A stretch of DNA of 64,000 nucleotides from Cacajao melanocephalus. Taxonomy: Eukaryota; Chordata; Mammalia; Primates; Pitheciidae. The DNA lies in assembly GCA_963573385.1 (NCBI GenBank), contig CAUYLG010071729.1, positions 1-64,000 on the forward strand, given 5' to 3'. A program made the translations under genes and the position numbers. This document shows, piece by piece, positions 47,258-62,519 of the stretch. Position 1 is the first letter of the stretch. Each line of letters begins with the position of its first letter. The notes below the pieces were generated by a model. That model was not told where the DNA came from and made no database searches. It saw only the letters and a list, made by a program, of their open reading frames with translations.

Positions 47258-47884
47258 TCATCAAACAACAAGAAGGAAGGTGCTCTCCTTCCCGCGTCCT
47301 CAGCCATCCCAGCCCTATCCCAAGGAGCTTCCGCTGCAGATCCTGTGGGCTCCACACAGCAGGTGGGGCCTTGGCCATGGCCGCCTTCAGTGTGGGTGGA
47401 TGGGGTGCAGAGGGCCAGGGCCCTGTGGTTGATGGAGGCTGCCTGCTAAATCCCTCCATTACCTCCCGCCCATGGAGCCCAGCATCACCTCCTCTAAGGA
47501 AAATACAATGACAAACTGGGGCCCATCCAGTTCCTGGATCACCTTTTCTGGGAGCTCAGTCTAAGCATTCTCAGAGGTACAGCTTTCCCAGGTTTCAATC
47601 ATGTGGGAATAACATAGCTGTCTTAGATCAAGCCCTAACCCCACCCCAAGCCTGGGATGGACCCGTCGTCAGAGCTGCCGCCGACGTGCTCAACTCCGCC
47701 TAGGTGGTTCTCACCCTTACCCTATCTCTGGGAGGGAGGCGGCATCAGGCCTGAGTTACAAAAGAGAGAGGGAGGCCCAGAAAAGTTAGGTGGCTATACA
47801 AAACAGGAATCAGTCATGGGCCTGGGGCCTGAAGCCAGTCTGCTTGACTCCAGAGCTCTTTCCGGGATGGTGGAATGACCCCTA

Positions 47885-48163
<279 letters not shown>

Positions 48164-48549
48164 CTAAGCGACTCAGTGCAGAGACCTGGCTGCTCTTGGG
48201 GGCAGGACACAGGGATCCCATGCTTGCGTCCCCTTGCCTCTGCGCCTTCACAGCTGCTGTTCTCCACCCAGGATGTTCTCCCAGCCCTTCCTCCTGTCTA
48301 GCTCAGCCTTGCAGATCCAGCTCAAGGGCCACTTCCCTGAGCAGCCCTCCTCGGCCAGCTCTCTCCTCTCCCCGTCTCAGGCCAGGTGCCCCCCTCCCAC
48401 TGCACTCACCACACTGTGTGGACACGAGGGTCTGTTTGGAGGCTGGGGGTGCGTTAGACCATGATCATCTGGTCCCAAACCTCGCTGAGTACTCTGTGAA
48501 CGTCTGCAGCTGGACAGGCTGACTTTTGCATGTTGCTGTCCACAATTGA

Positions 48550-49319
<770 letters not shown>

Positions 49320-49939
49320 TGAAATACTCAAGACCTTGGAATGTCGTTCCATGTAATGAAAAGAAAACTGGCCTGGCACTGGTGTCAACAAAGTTCCCCT
49401 AAAGCTGAACAGGAATCTGCAGTCCTGAGGCCTCTGCCTGAAATCTAGTGCTCCCCACTCCCACGCCGCCAGGAGGGTGCACCTGCCACCCCCAGGTCAG
49501 ATGCTGCTCCAGGCCCAGTGGAAAGGGGAAAGCAGATGGGGAACTGATGAGAGCAGGGAGGAACATCAGCTCTGACCCTGGAGGGTGACCACACAGGGGG
49601 AGGAGGCTTAGGGTTGCCTCGGCCGAGCAGACAGGCTCTGCCCTTACCACCTGTGTGACCCTGGACGAGGGCCTCAGTGAGCTGCATCCACACAGGGGGC
49701 TGGTGATGCCACGCGAATGGGATGGTCCTGAGAATTAAGGAGATGCTGTGTGCATAAGGCATCAGGACCCCTGGAGCCCTCAAAGCATGTGAGCCCCTTT
49801 TCTCCCCGCCCCAACTGCTTTTGTGTTGTTGTTCTCGCGGCTGAGACTCTAGGGCATTTCCAGCCTCTTCTAAGCCCTCAAACTCCACCCTAAGTAATGT
49901 TTATAAACTTGAACATGAGGAGGAAGGATGCGGAGGCCG

Positions 49940-50005
49940 CGTAATTATTTTTTATGCTTTTGTAGAGACAGGGTCTCCCTATGTTGCTCAGGGTGGTCCC
50001 AAAGC
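49940..50005 (-). mobile_element. Alu fragment (linker and left half start)
   Basis: AATTATTTTTTATGCTTTTG and AGGGTCTCCCTATGTTGCTC. Confidence 0.65.
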
Positions 50006-50006
50006 T

Positions 50007-50042
50007 TTCCCCTTGCTCTCTCCCTCCCTCTCTCTCTCTCTC
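50007..50042 (+). repeat. (CT)n tract
   Basis: CTCTCCCTCCCTCTCTCTCT run. Confidence 0.85.
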
Positions 50043-50827
50043 AGATGGCATATTTCTTGTTAGCAAGTCTCTGGTGCGTCCCCCAGTTCCCTGCTGCTGT
50101 GGAGAGAGAGCAGGCCCACAGAAGTGGCCTGACCCCGGTGCTGTGCTGGCAATCCAGACCCCCGGTCCCAGCTGTCACCCTGCGGGCCTCTCCTCTCCTC
50201 TGCTGCCCCCACAGTCTGGGCCTCCTGCTTCTCCCGCTGTGCATGCCACCGCTCCCACCCTGGCTTCCCCTTGTTTCTTCCTGGTTACTGTTTCTTGCTT
50301 TTGTCCCATCGGAGAAGGACGTCAATGGCACAGTGGGGGGCGGCGGTGCTCAGTTGGCGAATGGGCCTGGGGACCCTGGGGGTTGAGATGAATTTCCCAT
50401 GCCCCCTCTGAGGGCTGCTCAGGGAGTACTTACCTTGGAATCCATCTCCCAGAAACACACACCCACTGACTCCCGGGGGGAGAGGCGGTGGAGGGGCCTT
50501 TAGCCGTGGTCTTCTTTCCTACCCGGAGAAGACAGCTCCAGCCGTGCAGCCCCTTCCTTCCCCCAACTCCTGCACTGCAGCTGGATGGTTTGGAATGAGA
50601 TCCAGGCCTCCTCCCGCGTTTCCCTCCCTTCCTTCCATCCCAGGCAGATCAGGGAACTTGCTGCTTCTCAGGAAAGCAGCTGGACAGAGTGGGTGGGACG
50701 AGGAGTCCAGGTGGTCCCCCCAGGCAAGCACTGAGCAGGTGTGGGCTTTACCAGAGAGGAGATGGGCTACAGCTGCAGAGACTCAGACACATCAGGTTGA
50801 GATAGCAAGGGAGTTAAGAAGTCAGTT

Positions 50828-51138
<311 letters not shown>

Positions 51139-51203
51139 TCATTCACAAGTGGAGAAACCAAGGTTCAGACAGATTAACCCATAGATACAACTTTGTATAA
51201 CAC

Positions 51204-51501
51204 TTTTTTTTTTTTTTTTTGAGACAGGGTCTCGCTCTGTCATTCAGGCTGGAGAGCAGTGGCGCAATCACAGCCCATTGCAGCCCTGACCTCCTAGGCT
51301 CGGTGATCTTCCTGCCTCAGCCTCCCAAGTAGCTGATATTACAGGCATACCCCAGCATGCCTGGCTAATTTTTGTATTTTTAGTATAGATGGGGTCTCCC
51401 TCTATAACCTAAGCTGATCTCCAGCCCCCAGGCTCAAGCAATCTGCCTGCCTCAGCCTCCCAAAGTGCTGAGATTCTAGGCATGAGCCACCACACCAGGC
51501 C
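51204..51501 (-). mobile_element. Alu dimer, J-like
   Basis: T run, CAATCACAGCCCATTGCAGC, to CCACCACACCAGGC. Its right flank is repeated at 52479. Confidence 0.92.
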
Positions 51502-51689
51502 ACATCACTTTACAATTTACCAAGCCTAGCCACAGTCTTAAATGGAAAACATCTACTAAAATGAGAAAACTCCTGCAAGACCACAGCGCCCCCAGGCACC
51601 ATATTCGTTGGCGCCATGGGCACACAGGTGCGGACGCCTGCTCTGTGCAGGGGCTGTGCTGAGTGCAGAGTGTCCCGTGAGTGCACAGA

Positions 51690-51850
51690 CTTGCAGGCTC
51701 CCTGGAGCTGCGCCATCTCTTTTGCCCTTATAACTTTCTGAGATGCACAGACAGATGTCGCTGCTCTCCCCACTTCACAAAGGAGAAAAGTGAGATGGGA
51801 GAGGGGATGTTTATTTGCCCAAAGCCACATGGTCTTTGTTTTAAATTCAG
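51690..51850 (-). mobile_element. MIR fragment
   Basis: CTCCCCACTTCACAAAGGAG and TTTGCCCAAAGCCACATGG resemble the MIR core in reverse complement. Confidence 0.45.
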
Positions 51851-52189
51851 AGCCTAGATTTTTAAAACCCTCAGGTCTCAAAGCCACTGCGGCTCTAGAG
51901 TGTCACCAAAGTTGTGAGTGCAGTTAAATATTTAACAACTGCCTGGGGGAAGGGTGCAGGTAGGGGCAGAGGGGCCCTGACTTGCAATTGTTGCCAATTT
52001 CTGTGGTGTAAATACTCCCGCGAGCGGCTGACTTCCAGCTACCCTTTCAAAAAAGTTACTGAACTTGGAGGTAGGAACAGATGTGTTCAGTTGCCTCTCG
52101 CCCATCTGCATACACCCATCTCCAGCACACCCCCGCTGAGAGCTTTCTGATTTGTATTTCTAAAAGAGTCAAAGGGAAACATTTATATT

Positions 52190-52479
52190 TCTTTTCTTTT
52201 TTTTTTTGAGACAGGGTCTCACTCTGTTGCCCAGGCTGGAGTGCAGTGGCACAGTCACAGCTCAGCTTCCTGGGCTCAAGTGATTCTCCCACTTCAATCC
52301 CTCCCCCAGCTCCTCCCCCTACCAAAGGCACATGGCAGAGTAATTATTTTTTATTCTTTTGCAGAGACAGGGTCTCCCTATGTTGCCCAGTCTGGTTCCA
52401 AGCTCCTGGCCTCGAGCGATCCTTCTGTCTCCAACTCCCAAAGTGCTGGGATTACAGGCACCAGCCACCACGTCAGGGC
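52190..52479 (-). mobile_element. Alu dimer, J-like, middle rearranged
   Basis: The right half is interrupted by TCCCTCCCCCAGCTCCTCCC; the left half is complete. Confidence 0.88.
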
Positions 52480-52514
52480 ACATCTCTTTACAATTTACCA
52501 AGCCTAATTATTTA

Positions 52515-52959
<445 letters not shown>

Positions 52960-53044
52960 CTACGAGGAGCTTTCCTCCATCTAAAGCTGAGGGGGCGAGG
53001 TCCACGGAGCCCTGTACCTGCGTGGGCACACCCAAGCCTCCAAG

Positions 53045-53095
53045 ACACACACACCTGTACACGAGCACATACACATATGCACACACATACGCGAC
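53045..53095 (+). repeat. CA-rich imperfect microsatellite
   Basis: Interrupted ACAC/ATAC runs; gives spurious Cys/Val-rich frames on the minus strand. Confidence 0.75.
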
Positions 53096-53407
53096 CTTTT
53101 GACACAAGAAAGACCCTTTGCCAAGCACGAGTGGGGTCTGACAGAGATTGGAGTGAGGATGGGCACCTTTTTGTAATTCCCATGCCCAGAGGCAGCACCA
53201 AGGCCTCCTGTACTGCAGGCACCCCTGACACCAATGGCTATGAGAAGGTGGCCTGGGCTCTGAGTGAGCCTGGGGGCTTGGGAACATCTAGATGAGGATG
53301 GAAAGTCTTAGGCAGCCTTTCCCACGCCATCCCCACTCACTACACCCAGGGGCCATCTCTCCTTCCCCTTCAGCACCACAATGTAATGCGATAAAAAATA
53401 AACATGA

Positions 53408-53694
53408 GGCCGGGCTCGGTGGCTCACGCCTGTAATCCAGCACTTTGAGAGGCCAAGGTGGGTGGATCACGAGGTCAGGAGTTTGAGATCAGCCTGACCA
53501 ACATGGTGAAACCCTGTCTCTACTAAAAATATGAAAATTTGCCAGGCATGGTGGCACACACCTGTAATCCCAGCTACTCAGGAGGCTGAGGCAGAAGAAT
53601 CACTTGAACCCAGGAGGCAGAGGTTGCAGTGAGCCGAGATCATGCCACTGCACTCCAGCCGGGAAACAGAAGCGAGACTACATCTCAAAAAAAT
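53408..53694 (+). mobile_element. Alu dimer, Sc/Y-like
   Basis: GATCACGAGGTCAGGAGTTT is the younger Alu form. Target duplication AAAAAATAAACATGA at 53393-53407 and 53695-53709. Confidence 0.96.
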
Positions 53695-53779
53695 AAAAAA
53701 TAAACATGAAACTCCAGGTCTCCCATGTCCTGACTTCCAAGGTGCCTGAGGCCATGGGGTCTAGAATCCAACGTCAACC

Positions 53780-54085
53780 TTTCTTCCTTCAACTGCCTCA
53801 TGCTTCAAGGCTCAGCTCAAATGGTGTCCCCTCCTTGAAGACTTCACTCTCAGGCAAAGTTACTGCCTGCCCACCTCTACCGGCCCCGCTCTAAGCCTAC
53901 AGCCCTTGAGCAATGTCCAGTGTCCCCCGTTACATTGCTCAGTCAATATCTGCTCTCCTGGCCACTCCCACAGCCAGACCACAAGCTCCACTAAGACCGT
54001 CTGTGTGGAATCTGTCTCTGTACCTCATCCCCTAGCACCAGGCCTTGTACTTAACAGGACCTTAAGAAATGACTATGAGTGAATG
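53780..54085 (+). mobile_element. L2 3' end
   Basis: CTTCAAGGCTCAGCTCAAAT, GACCACAAGCTCCACTAAGA, CCCCTAGCACCAGGCCTTG and a GAGTGAATGAATG end match L2 3' sequence. Its last 145 bp recurs at 54893-55040. Confidence 0.65.
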
Positions 54086-54892
54086 AATGGGTTACAAATA
54101 GTCAAGAAAACCTCAACAACTTATAACATCAGCCCACAGCCCAAAGGAAGCACGCCCTTCCTCCCTCGTCCACCACAGATGACTGCCTTTCTCAAAAGGA
54201 CAGCCCGCAAAGACCACAGTAAACCAGACATGCCCCCTCCTAAGTTAGAGCCCAAAGCGGCAGGAGAGCTGGCTTTCAGGATTTCTGTACCTGCAAGGCT
54301 GCAGGGCAGAGTTTGCCCTCATGAGCGGCAAGGGGAATGGGAGGGACAAAGGGACTCAGGGTGGGGCAAGAACTTTTCAAGGGAGGTGATTTCCAGGATA
54401 GAGACACAAGTGGTACCCAGGGAAGGCAGGGCTCCCAGAAACCTCACATCAGGATCTAGGGATGGGTCTCCCCACCATCCGGGCTGGGGAGCAGAGTTGG
54501 GGTGTGCCCCAAACATGAATGCAGCCGGAGACACGAGCTGTCCTCTGAAAACACAGCCCTTCCAGCGGGGTGGGGAGACTGAGCGGTGCAGAAGGGGGAT
54601 GGGGAGTGGAACTATATCTCTAATTGAAACTATTCGCTCACAAGTACAACTGCCAGCTTGTACTTGTTCAAGTGTGGGTTTGGTGATATTTTTATTTTTT
54701 TATGAAAGCATCCTTACACTCCCTGCCTGGGTTATTTGTTTTGGATTGTTTTACCAACATTTGGAGCTTGCCCAAGACAATGACTTCCATCTCCATGACC
54801 AACACATCCTTTCTGGAACCAAGACACAGGCTGCCCCAAAGCACCATTTCTGGCACTTTAAGGCATTCTGTTTTATCCCTGCTTCCAGGCAT

Positions 54893-55040
54893 CAGTCAAT
54901 ATCTACTCTCCTGGCCACTCCCACAGCCAGACCACAAGCTCCGCCACTGAGACAGTCTGCATGAAATCTGTCTCTGTACCTCATCCCCTAGGACCAGGCC
55001 TTGCACTTAACAGGACCTTAAGAAATGACTGAGTGAAATG
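54893..55040 (+). repeat. Second copy of L2-derived 145-bp segment
   Basis: Direct repeat of 53940-54085, about 92% identical by eye, offset about 953 bp. Identity is far above that of independent L2 copies, so this is a later local duplication. Confidence 0.8.
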
Positions 55041-55949
55041 ACTCAGGGAGCAGAGTAGGGGGGAAAACAGAAGTGAAAAGGGAAATGAGAGAAGGGTGAG
55101 CCCCCAGATTAAAAACTTCCAGCGAAGGGCACTTTAAGGATACTTTATCAGAAGAGGCGAGAAGGCACAATAGCCCGATCTGGTGACCACATCAGCTTCT
55201 CCCTGCCCCCACTTCCTCGTTAGGGAAGGAGGACGAGGCCAGGAGCTGCCAGCAGTGTCTAGGGGTGAGGTGCTGGCTTTCACCTGGCAGGTGGACCCAA
55301 CACCTCAGCACACAGCCCCTAGAGCCCTTCTGCAGCCAGCTCTGGAGCCCTTTGTAAGAAAATCCTCATTAACTGATTCCACTAATTCAGAATCCCCGTT
55401 GTTGAGAAATATTAAGTTTACCCTGTTCCTGTGGCTCCCTCATGAAGAAAACCTCTTAGTTTGTCTAAACAGTGGTGAGCGGGTAACAGTTGCCTACTTG
55501 GTATATTTTTGAGTTATGGGAAACTACAGAATACCTGTTTGTTAATAATGGCCGCCTGTTCGGAGACAGTAAATGCCTAGATCAGAATCTGCTTGGGGCC
55601 TTCAGCCTGGAAGGCTGTCAGCTCCTGAGGCTCTCAGCTCAGAAGGCTGCTGGCCCCCCGGATAGACCCACTTTGCTGTTCTATCTCATTTCCTTCAGCA
55701 CTGCCTGCATGGGGGTCTCCCGGCCAATCTGGTACTCGGCACCCTGTCAGTTCTGATGTTGGCAATGCTAAAGTTGCTTTTATACTGACCATGAAATAAA
55801 GAGTTTCTTAAGCAAATGAACAGAGGAAACAATACGGACTTCTGGCGATCAGTCTGTCCAGCCGCATAGTAAATATGCTGCCCTGTGTGTTTTGAGTGCC
55901 TCTCCAAACAGATGCTGCTAATTGCATATGACTTTTCTTTTCACCAAAG

Positions 55950-56005
55950 ATGATCTGCAGACTCTGCTGAAGAGCCTGCAGAACAGTTTATATGAGGAAG
56001 TGCTG
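55950..56005 (+). other. Exon-like segment antisense in PLXDC1 intron
   Basis: A pyrimidine tract and AG (cttttcttttcaccaaag) precede 56 bp, and GCTG|gtaaga follows. One frame encodes DLQTLLKSLQNSLYEEVL, an amphipathic-looking helix. It is not repeat-derived as far as I can see. It may be a relic or cryptic exon; the product was not recognised. Confidence 0.25.
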
Positions 56006-56599
56006 GTAAGAAGAATGCCTGTGGTTTTCAGCCTGTCCTTCCCTCACCCCCAGGAGTGAGGCTGTGAAGAATCCTCCCATCGCACCTCCCATCCCCTTGC
56101 CTAGCAGGGCTGGGGAGGAAAGTGTTTAGGCCGGGAGGGAGGAGAGTTTCCTCCAGACAGGCTTCAGTGGCTGGGGATTCCTAAATAGTGAGGAATCAAA
56201 CTCCCCTCCCCACATCGCCCCAGGCAGGGAGGCATCAAACCTGGGCACAAGGATGCTGACACCACCCATTCTGTATGACCAAGTGGGCTTGGTCAATGGG
56301 GTTATCTGTGGTGATCACAGGGTCTGCAGACCAGATGGCTCTTCTTGAGCTTGTTTCCTTGAAGCCATGGTCATCTGGGGTTTACTATTCCCTGCAGCTC
56401 AACCTAATCCAAACAAATTCCCTGCGTGCAGGGTTGAATATGGGACCCAAAGGCATCTGACCTCTTAGCCACATAAAAGCCATTCCTCCGCAGAAGCAGA
56501 GGCTGTGGCCTGTTTTAAACCCCAGTGAGGGCCATGGGTCCTGCCCCAGAAAAATGCATGGGTGCAAACAGGTTCCACTTGCATCTCAACACCCCACAG

Positions 56600-56901
<302 letters not shown>

Positions 56902-56902
56902 T

Positions 56903-57189
<287 letters not shown>

Positions 57190-58599
57190 ATTCATATACA
57201 ATTTTAAGAGTTCCCAGATTTTCGTGAATCTCATGCCTGTTCCCATAAGCTAAAAACCTCTGACAAAGAGGGATGCAATTTCCAAAACAACTCCCAAACT
57301 CAAGTGATGTCAAGCCCCTGTTCCTACCTAGAGTCACAACAGAGCCGAGGGCAAGGTCTATGCTGTGTCCATTCCCTCAGCGGTGCCCAGAGCCCAGCAC
57401 CTAGGTCCACTTTCTTGCAGTTATTCATTTTCTAAAAATTGCAGCGCCTGTCCACTGGGCTTAGTGCTGGGGGCCACAGAGAGCCCGCAAGCAATTCACA
57501 ACTGGTTGGGGAGGATGATATGTTAAAAGTATCAGCATTTGTTCTTGCTACCACTAGAAAGAAAAGAAGGGGGAAAAAAGTCAGCAGAGTGCTGGGGGAA
57601 AGAAGAGGAAACCGTGAATTCCACTGCATGGTGGAGTGGTTACTTGCACAGCATCTGAGCTAGGCCGCGGGATGGGGAGAATAGTGACAAGCAGTAAAAA
57701 GGATTGGAGTAAGAGGATTTTATACAAAGGGACTGTGTCATAACGATGTGGATGGCCCTTGGCATGTTCAGGGAACCCAGGGGACACAGAGCAGAGCTGC
57801 CCAGGCAGAGGGCGGTGAGTGGAGGGAAGGTTTGGAAATCAGCCTGCATGGTTGACTGCACCCAGCTGTGCCAGGACTTGAATGCCACACTGAGGATTTT
57901 GACCTGACCTGTGTGTGGGCAGCAAGGAGTCGGAGAATGACGTGATCAGATCTGAAAGTGACAAGGAGGAATAGGGGACAGAGGGAAGGTGTTGGGGTGA
58001 GATCCCATAAGCACCGAGGCAGGAGCAAAAGGCCTCAGCCTATTTCCATACAAATAATGAAGAAGAAAGTAACTAGAAATATAACTGTCATAGTTATTAG
58101 TTATTCATATGTGATCTTAGTTATTCATAGGTGATCCTAATTCTTTTACCAATGCCTTTCAGGTCAGAAGTGGGAACCTGGGGTGACACTGTGAAATGAA
58201 CAACGACACTAAGGCAAGATGCTCTAAGCCCTCTGTCACGCCCACATAAGGGCTGCTGGAGGATGCCTTGGCTGTGGGCAGCGCCAGCGCCGGGAAAGCG
58301 CCCACTGTTTAGCCAGCTAAGGAAGGAGACGTCCAAAATAGCTGAGATGTCTCCCCAGAGGAGTAAGGAGAAAACTTCGCTTCTCCAAGCTCTTGCGGTA
58401 GGCCTGATGGCTGTCAGGTAGACCCTCAGACATCCGGGGGTTTAACTGTCTCTATGTGATGCTGTGCTTCAGGGCTCACGTTCCATGTCCATTCTCATGT
58501 TCTGCTTCTGCACCTGGTTCCTTTTTACTTAGAAAAGATAATCAGTAATATAAATCTTAATGTTTTAGTTCTTTCTTGATAAGTATGGAAAAAGTGCTG

Positions 58600-58935
58600 A
58601 TGCATTATGCCCCTTACCTCACTTCGGGTGCCAGAAATTCCTGAGCCCCTGAATGACACGTGATGTACTTGACCCTATCACTGCCACAGCCTATCTACCC
58701 TGCCCCCAGTCTCCGACCAGCAAGACCAGGTCCTACCTTCCCTGCCCCCAGAATTGCAACTCAATAAAAGTGGAGCATCCCGGCACTCGGGGCCACTGCA
58801 GGTCTCCTCGATTTGGGTAGCAGTGGATCCCTGGGCCCAAACTCTCTTTTCTCTATCTCCGTGTCTTGTATCTTTTATTTCTACAATTTCTCAACTCTGC
58901 ACCAGCTGGGAGGGGCTCACAGAACCCTGTAGGGC
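58600..58935 (+). mobile_element. LTR fragment, HML-like (class II) ERV
   Basis: AATAAAAGTGGAGC is followed by CTCTTTTCTCTATCTCCG and TCTTGTATCTTTTATTTCTA, the usual R-U5 style of betaretrovirus-like LTRs. No internal viral genes flank it, so it is a solo or partial LTR. Confidence 0.45.
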
Positions 58936-59494
58936 TGGATCCTATAGGAAGGAGGTCGAGGGTGGGAGCTGCTGGCAGTGTTTCGGGGGTCAGGTGCTGG
59001 CTTTCACTTGACAGGTGGACCCAAGACCTCAGCACATAGCACCTGGAGTCAAACTCCAGCCACTTCCACCACCGAGATCTCGCGTTTCCTCCTGATCCCA
59101 CAGAGCAGGCGTGGCCTCCCTGCTATTTCAGGTGGGCTGTGCCTCCCTGCCCCTCTTCACCAGGCATCTCCCCAGCTGGCTTTAAAGGAGTCTCTCATTC
59201 CAGAACCACAGAGGAGCCTCAGAGGCAGATGCTCCCGGGTATCTGACCCCCTCTAATTCACCCTCATTCCACAGCTTGATCAGGTACACGTTTCCTGAGA
59301 CTCCACCCCGCAGAAGCCCTGTGAGGAGGTGCAGATGAAACAGACATATCCCTGCCCAGGAACAGTCCCAAGAAACAGCCTGGGGAGTTTGCACACAGGG
59401 CCGTGGGTGTTTTGGGGAGCTGAGGAGGAAAAGATTCTGTGGGTGGAATGGGGGTGGGTCAGTCTAAAAAAGGCTCAGCGGTGGACTCCAGGAT

Positions 59495-59620
59495 TTAAAT
59501 GGAGAAGATCTGGGCTTGAATTCTTTCATAACTGTGTGACCACGAATAAGTCACTCTACCTCTCTGAACATTATGTCCTCATTTAGAAAGGGACAAATGT
59601 AGGAACTCACAATGTTTAGG
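59495..59620 (+). mobile_element. MIR fragment
   Basis: CTGGGCTTGAATTC, ACTGTGTGACCACGAATAAG and CTACCTCTCTGAACATTATG follow MIR order. Confidence 0.6.
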
Positions 59621-59975
59621 GGAAGATCCAAGACACTGTACAGCTCAGTGCCTGGGATCGAGGATCATAATCAGTGCAGCAGGCAGACGCTAGCACGGCC
59701 CCAGCACGTTAGAGCCTCTGCGGTGGCTGCCTGGTATCCGCACCCAGATGCGATCCAGTCCCTGAGTGTAGGCTGGACCTGTGACTTGCTTCTAGCCAGC
59801 AGAATATGGCAAAAAAGATAGGACGTTACTTCTCAAATTAGGCTACAAAAAGACCCTGCTTTGCATCTTCCTCGCCCTCTGCTGCTGTCTCGCTTGCCCG
59901 CACTAACGGAAGCCAGCTGCCGTGTGGTGGGGAGGTTTACCAGGCAAGGAGCCAAGGGAGGCCTCTTTGAGGAAC

Positions 59976-59996
59976 TGAATCCTGAATCCTGAATCC
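59976..59996 (+). repeat. (TGAATCC)3
   Basis: Three perfect 7-bp units inside the MLT1-like LTR. Confidence 0.9.
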
Positions 59997-60086
59997 TGCC
60001 AAACCACATGAAAGCCCTGAAGCAGGTCCCAACCCTCCCCACCTGCCACCCCATCATGGGGGTAACTGTGTCCCTGGCTAACACTT

Positions 60087-60377
<291 letters not shown>

Positions 60378-61289
60378 CTGGCTAACACTTCAATCGCAGC
60401 CTGTGAAAGACCTTGAACCAGAGGTCCTGGCTGAATGGTGCTTTGCTTTGTGATCCACAAAAACTCTAAGATAATATGTTGTAGGTTTAAGCCACTAAAT
60501 TCTGGAGCAATTTGTTACACAGCTGTAGCTAACTAATGCAACCAGGTGATATGGAGATGATTTAACAACTGGCTCAACACAGGTGTTAACCGACCAGTCA
60601 GAGCAGACACTGCCTGCAGCTGTGGAGCAGGTGCTGGCGTCCACTTGATAGAGGACTGGGAGTGCGGGGGGCTAAGGGGAGGGCAGGAGGGGTCGTGGAA
60701 GGTACGAGGCAGCTCAAATCAGCACATTTGCCAACAAGAATGCAAGGATTTTGGTATTTTGACAACTGATACAACCACAGCGGAGTGCACTAGCTATCAG
60801 CCCCGGATCTAGTATCTAGGGTTGGAATTGGGCCTCAAAGGATAAGGTGATATCCACAGGGCCCCTGGCACAGAGCAAGGGAAGCCACGCATTGGAGCTG
60901 AAAGAAGAGTTTCCTGCTGTCACCTCTTGTGTGCAATTTCAAAGACTGCTTCACACACATACAGCAAAGACAGGAAAACAGTTCTACTGGCTAAAAAACG
61001 GTTCCTCGTGTAGCAGCTACATAACAAAGGCCCTGAAATACGAGAAACACGCAGAAGAGTTCAAGGCCATGTTTGAGAATGGGGAGGAGGGAGGGACATC
61101 CACACGTGTCGAGTAGGTGCCTGCTGTCTGACTGGCACTGTGCCTGGCTTTCTATCCGAGTGTAGGCCACTGGGGCACAAGGGCCTCGTGAGGAGCCATG
61201 TGGTATAGGTGGCAATGAGTCACAGCATCTAGGACGGTTTTGTGGAGGAGAGGAGGCAGAGGACACCGGCACTAAAAAGGGAGAAGGAG

Positions 61290-61586
61290 GCCGGGTGCGG
61301 TGATTCATGCCTGTAATCCCAGCACTTTGGGACGCCGAGGCAGGCGGCTCACCAGAGGTCAGGAGTTCGAGACCAGCCTTGCTAACATGGTGAAACCCTG
61401 TTTCTACTAAAAAAAAAAACAACAAAAAAAAATTAGCTGAGTGTGGTGGTGGGCACCTGTAATCCCAGCTCCTCAGGAGGCTGAGGCATAAGAATTGCTT
61501 GAACCTGGGAGGTGGAGGTTGCAGTGAGCCGAGATCATGCCATTGCAGCTTGGGCAACAAGAGTAAAACTCCATCTCAAAAAAAAA
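61290..61586 (+). mobile_element. Alu dimer, S-like
   Basis: GGCCGGGTGCGGTGATTCAT to poly-A followed by GA-rich sequence. Confidence 0.94.
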
Positions 61587-62519
61587 GAGAGAAGAAGAAG
61601 GGAAGGGAGGGAGAGGTGCAGGCCTCCACACTTCTGGAGTAGGCTAGGCCTGGGGTACAGCCACCAGCCAACTGGCCCATGGATCAAGGCTATAACCCAC
61701 CCAAATGCTTACCAGGGAGGAGAGATTCCTTATTTGCAGTTTAGCAGTGGGTGCTTTGCCCCTAAGCCCACCAGAGCCGTTTGCTCCCAGAACCATAAGC
61801 TGGGACCACCCTAGTTATGCGGACAGCTGAATTAGTCCCAAATAGAAGCAGCAAAAACTTGACCACAAAACTCCTTTCTAGAAGCATATGCAAATCAGAT
61901 GCCCCTCCACGCCAACGTCCGGCCCGCTGCCACCTCCCTCAAAACCATGCAGTGTTGTGTGGGAAGCGTGTCCAGCCGCTGGCCCTCCTGAGAGGTGATA
62001 TGCTTAGGGGAGCCCATCTACGCCTGCTTACTAGCTGGAAATGCTGGCAGCAGGCAGATATTGGGAAGAAGGGGAGAACAGAAAGGGAGGTTGTAGGAAG
62101 GCTGTAGGAAGGTGGAGGAAAAAGGAGCTGGTAAAGAAGAGAAAGAACTCCTGGCCTGTTGGGAATTAAGCAGGCCCCATCACCAGCCCCTTGATCCTTG
62201 AGTGCTGCCCACCCCACCCACGGATCTGGCCAGATGAAGGTGTGGACTGGGGTGAGTTGCTCGGTAGGGGGTAACCAGCCTTTCCTGGGCACTCCCACCG
62301 GCAGGCACTGTGCCTGGTGCTCTGTGCATGGATATCTCAGCTAATCCGCACCACAGCCCTTGAGGGGGCTTGAGGTAACTCACTGGATGGTAACAACCAT
62401 AGCCCAGACCCTGCCTTGGGACACACAGCAAGCGAAAGAGTAGGTGACAGGTGTGCCCACCCATGAGGAGTGTAAAGTGCCAGAGTCTCCGTGGAACCCA
62501 CTTTGGCCACAGCTATCAA

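Noticed and set aside
54083..54964. Open frame of 293 codons on the plus strand
   Set aside because: It begins in an L2 tail and ends in the duplicated L2 tail, has no recognisable domain or splice context, and lies antisense in an intron. Treated as chance.
60847..61116. Plus-strand frame with [16 protein letters not shown] peptide
   Set aside because: No recognised domain, splice sites or conservation signal; likely chance.
60991..61560. Minus-strand open frame of 189 codons
   Set aside because: The first two thirds are antisense Alu translation; no other support.
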